The notes beneath the pieces are model-generated. The model did not search any database. It worked only from the letters and a program-made list of their open reading frames with translations, and was not told the DNA's origin. The translations under genes were made by a program, and so were the position numbers. From contig NZ_QYUP01000126.1 of assembly GCF_003590855.1 (NCBI RefSeq), forward strand, positions 1 through 61,569: DNA of 61,569 nucleotides. The letters are read 5' to 3'. The DNA is from Massilia cavernae. Its GTDB lineage: Bacteria > Pseudomonadota > Gammaproteobacteria > Burkholderiales > Burkholderiaceae_D. Shown here in pieces: positions 60,483 to 61,569 of this stretch. Each line of letters begins with the position of its first letter. Position 1 is the first letter of the stretch.

Positions 60483-61569
60483 GTGCGTCTATCTTCCATC
60501 AAACTGTCGGGATTCAAGTCCTTCGTCGATCCCACCAATTTCCAGGTTCCGGGTCAGCTGGTTGGCGTGGTCGGTCCTAACGGTTGCGGCAAGTCGAACA
60601 TCATCGACGCCGTGCGCTGGGTGCTGGGCGAATCGAAAGCGTCGGAACTGCGCGGCGAGTCGATGCAGGACGTGATCTTCAACGGATCGACCCACCGCAA
60701 GCCGGCCGGGCGCGCGTCGGTGGAGCTGGTGTTCGACAACAACGACGGCAAGGCCGCGGGCCAGTGGGGCCAGTACGCCGAGATCGCGGTCAAGCGTACG
60801 CTGACGCGCGACGGCACCTCCACTTACTACATCAACGGCCAGCCGGTGCGCCGGCGCGACATCCAGGACATCTTCCTCGGCACCGGCCTCGGCCCGCGCG
60901 CCTACGCCATCATCGGCCAGGGCATGATCTCGCGCATCATCGAGTCGCGCCCGGAAGAGCTGCGCGTGTTCCTGGAGGAGGCGGCCGGCGTATCGAAGTA
61001 CAAGGAACGCCGCCGCGAAACCGAGAACCGCCTGAACGACACGCGCGAGAACCTGCTGCGGGTCGAGGACATCCTGCGCGAGCTGAACGCCAACCTGGAA
61101 AAGCTGGAAGCGCAGGCGGTGGTGGCGACCAAGTTCCACACGCTGCAGGCCGACCAGGAAGAAAAGCAGAAGCTGCTCTGGCTGCTGCGCAAGAACGAGG
61201 CGAAGTCGGAGCAGGCCAAGTACTTCCGCGAGATGGAGCAGGCCCAGACCGACCTCGAGGAACAGACCGCCAAGCTGCGCCACGTCGAGCTGGAACTGGA
61301 GCGCATGCGCCAGGCCCACTTTGCCGTGGGCGACCGCCTGCACACCGCGCAGGGCCACCTGTACCAGACCAACTCCGAAATCGGCAGCCTGGAAGCGCAG
61401 ATCAAGTTCGTCATCGAGTCGCGCACCCGCCTGCAGAACCAGATCGGCGTCTTGAGCGCGCAGCGCAACCAGTGGCAGGCGCAGGGCCAGGAATACCAGG
61501 AACAGGTCGAGGAAGCCGAGTACCTGCTGGAGGAGCTGGGCGGGCGTGTCGAGCAGTCGCAGATGGCGG
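60483..61569 (+). CDS. smc: Chromosome segregation protein SMC (5' part)
   Basis: The frame opens with GTG at 60483 and continues past the window end; 362 codons are visible and no break is seen. It codes for the N-terminal head of SMC: MRLSSIKLSGFKSFVDPTNF, Walker A in GPNGCGKSNIIDAVRWVLGE, and GRASVELVFDNNDGK, then GQGMISRIIESRPEELRVFL (Q-loop region) and the start of the coiled coil. The protein condenses and segregates chromosomes. Upstream bases carry only a weak ribosome site. The remaining roughly 800 residues lie outside the window. Confidence 0.95.
   Translation, partial: MRLSSIKLSGFKSFVDPTNFQVPGQLVGVVGPNGCGKSNIIDAVRWVLGESKASELRGESMQDVIFNGSTHRKPAGRASVELVFDNNDGKAAGQWGQYAEIAVKRTLTRDGTSTYYINGQPVRRRDIQDIFLGTGLGPRAYAIIGQGMISRIIESRPEELRVFLEEAAGVSKYKERRRETENRLNDTRENLLRVEDILRELNANLEKLEAQAVVATKFHTLQADQEEKQKLLWLLRKNEAKSEQAKYFREMEQAQTDLEEQTAKLRHVELELERMRQAHFAVGDRLHTAQGHLYQTNSEIGSLEAQIKFVIESRTRLQNQIGVLSAQRNQWQAQGQEYQEQVEEAEYLLEELGGRVEQSQMA

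Noticed and set aside
60489..61358. Minus-strand open frame of 289 residues at the window end
   Set aside because: The + strand codes for SMC with Walker A and coiled coil, running off the window.

Overview
The window looks like chromosomal DNA of a GC-rich betaproteobacterium of the Oxalobacteraceae, most like Massilia, Duganella or Janthinobacterium. The thrS-infC-rpmI-rplT-pheS-pheT-ihfA-merR order, the relA-linked genes, the type IV pilin operon and the many chemoreceptors all fit. I see no CRISPR array, prophage or rRNA operon. Mobile DNA is limited to one REP-associated tyrosine transposase with its REP hairpin and a dispersed inverted repeat.

Layout. 1-3976: a small membrane coiled-coil protein, a broken EAL phosphodiesterase, a BASS-family transporter, a relic of a PAS domain, a GYD protein and a PAS-LuxR regulator. 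4099-5468: scoAB, a 3-oxoacid CoA-transferase. 5559-9363: a bufferin-type (DUF2282/DUF692/DUF2063/DoxX) metal-buffering RiPP operon, divergent from a SigF-like ECF sigma factor and its NrsF-like anti-sigma; both transcription units carry a GTAACC-N16-CGAA promoter. 9414-11916: a BlaI repressor and an M56 sensor peptidase with a TonB-like C-terminus, with TAGACA-N4-TGTCTA dyads, divergent from a SIMPL protein. 11917-17032: dctA, a frameshifted DUF885 gene, 3-hydroxybutyrate dehydrogenase and an alpha/beta hydrolase running in frame into a RidA domain. 17039-23350: relA, an MlaE/MlaD/lipoprotein set without an ATPase, an oxidoreductase relic, ISC-type ferredoxin and a CDF metal exporter. 23509-31500: tRNA-Val(GAC) and the translation operon. 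31690-39042: two-component systems, a Crp-type regulator and a chemoreceptor. 39142-45861: a pilin relic and the pilE-fimT-pilV-pilW-pilX-pilY1 operon. 46045-50344: prfC, a cupin, a chimeric chemoreceptor and the RAYT/REP unit. 50355-55195: gcvTHP behind a tandem glycine riboswitch. 55340-61569: a ClpP-like serine protease, a KGG-like small protein, a chemoreceptor, a DUF1631 protein and the start of smc.

The most instructive region is 5559-9363. A membrane anti-sigma with cysteines at residues 131 and 181, a sigma factor, two matching promoters and a cysteine-rich peptide with its maturation genes together read as a self-contained metal-stress circuit. I recognise the parts from Caulobacter SigF/NrsF and bufferin work, so it is a described type of system in a betaproteobacterial setting.

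A caution about the sequence itself: pheT, which should be essential, is broken by one missing base in a C run. The DUF885 gene (twice) and the EAL gene show the same kind of one-base loss in short C or G runs. These frameshifts are therefore more likely base-calling errors than real pseudogenes. In contrast, the loss of the EAL gene's 5' half, the PAS relic, the oxidoreductase relic, the pilin relic and the receptor lacking its signalling tip are not explained by single-base errors.
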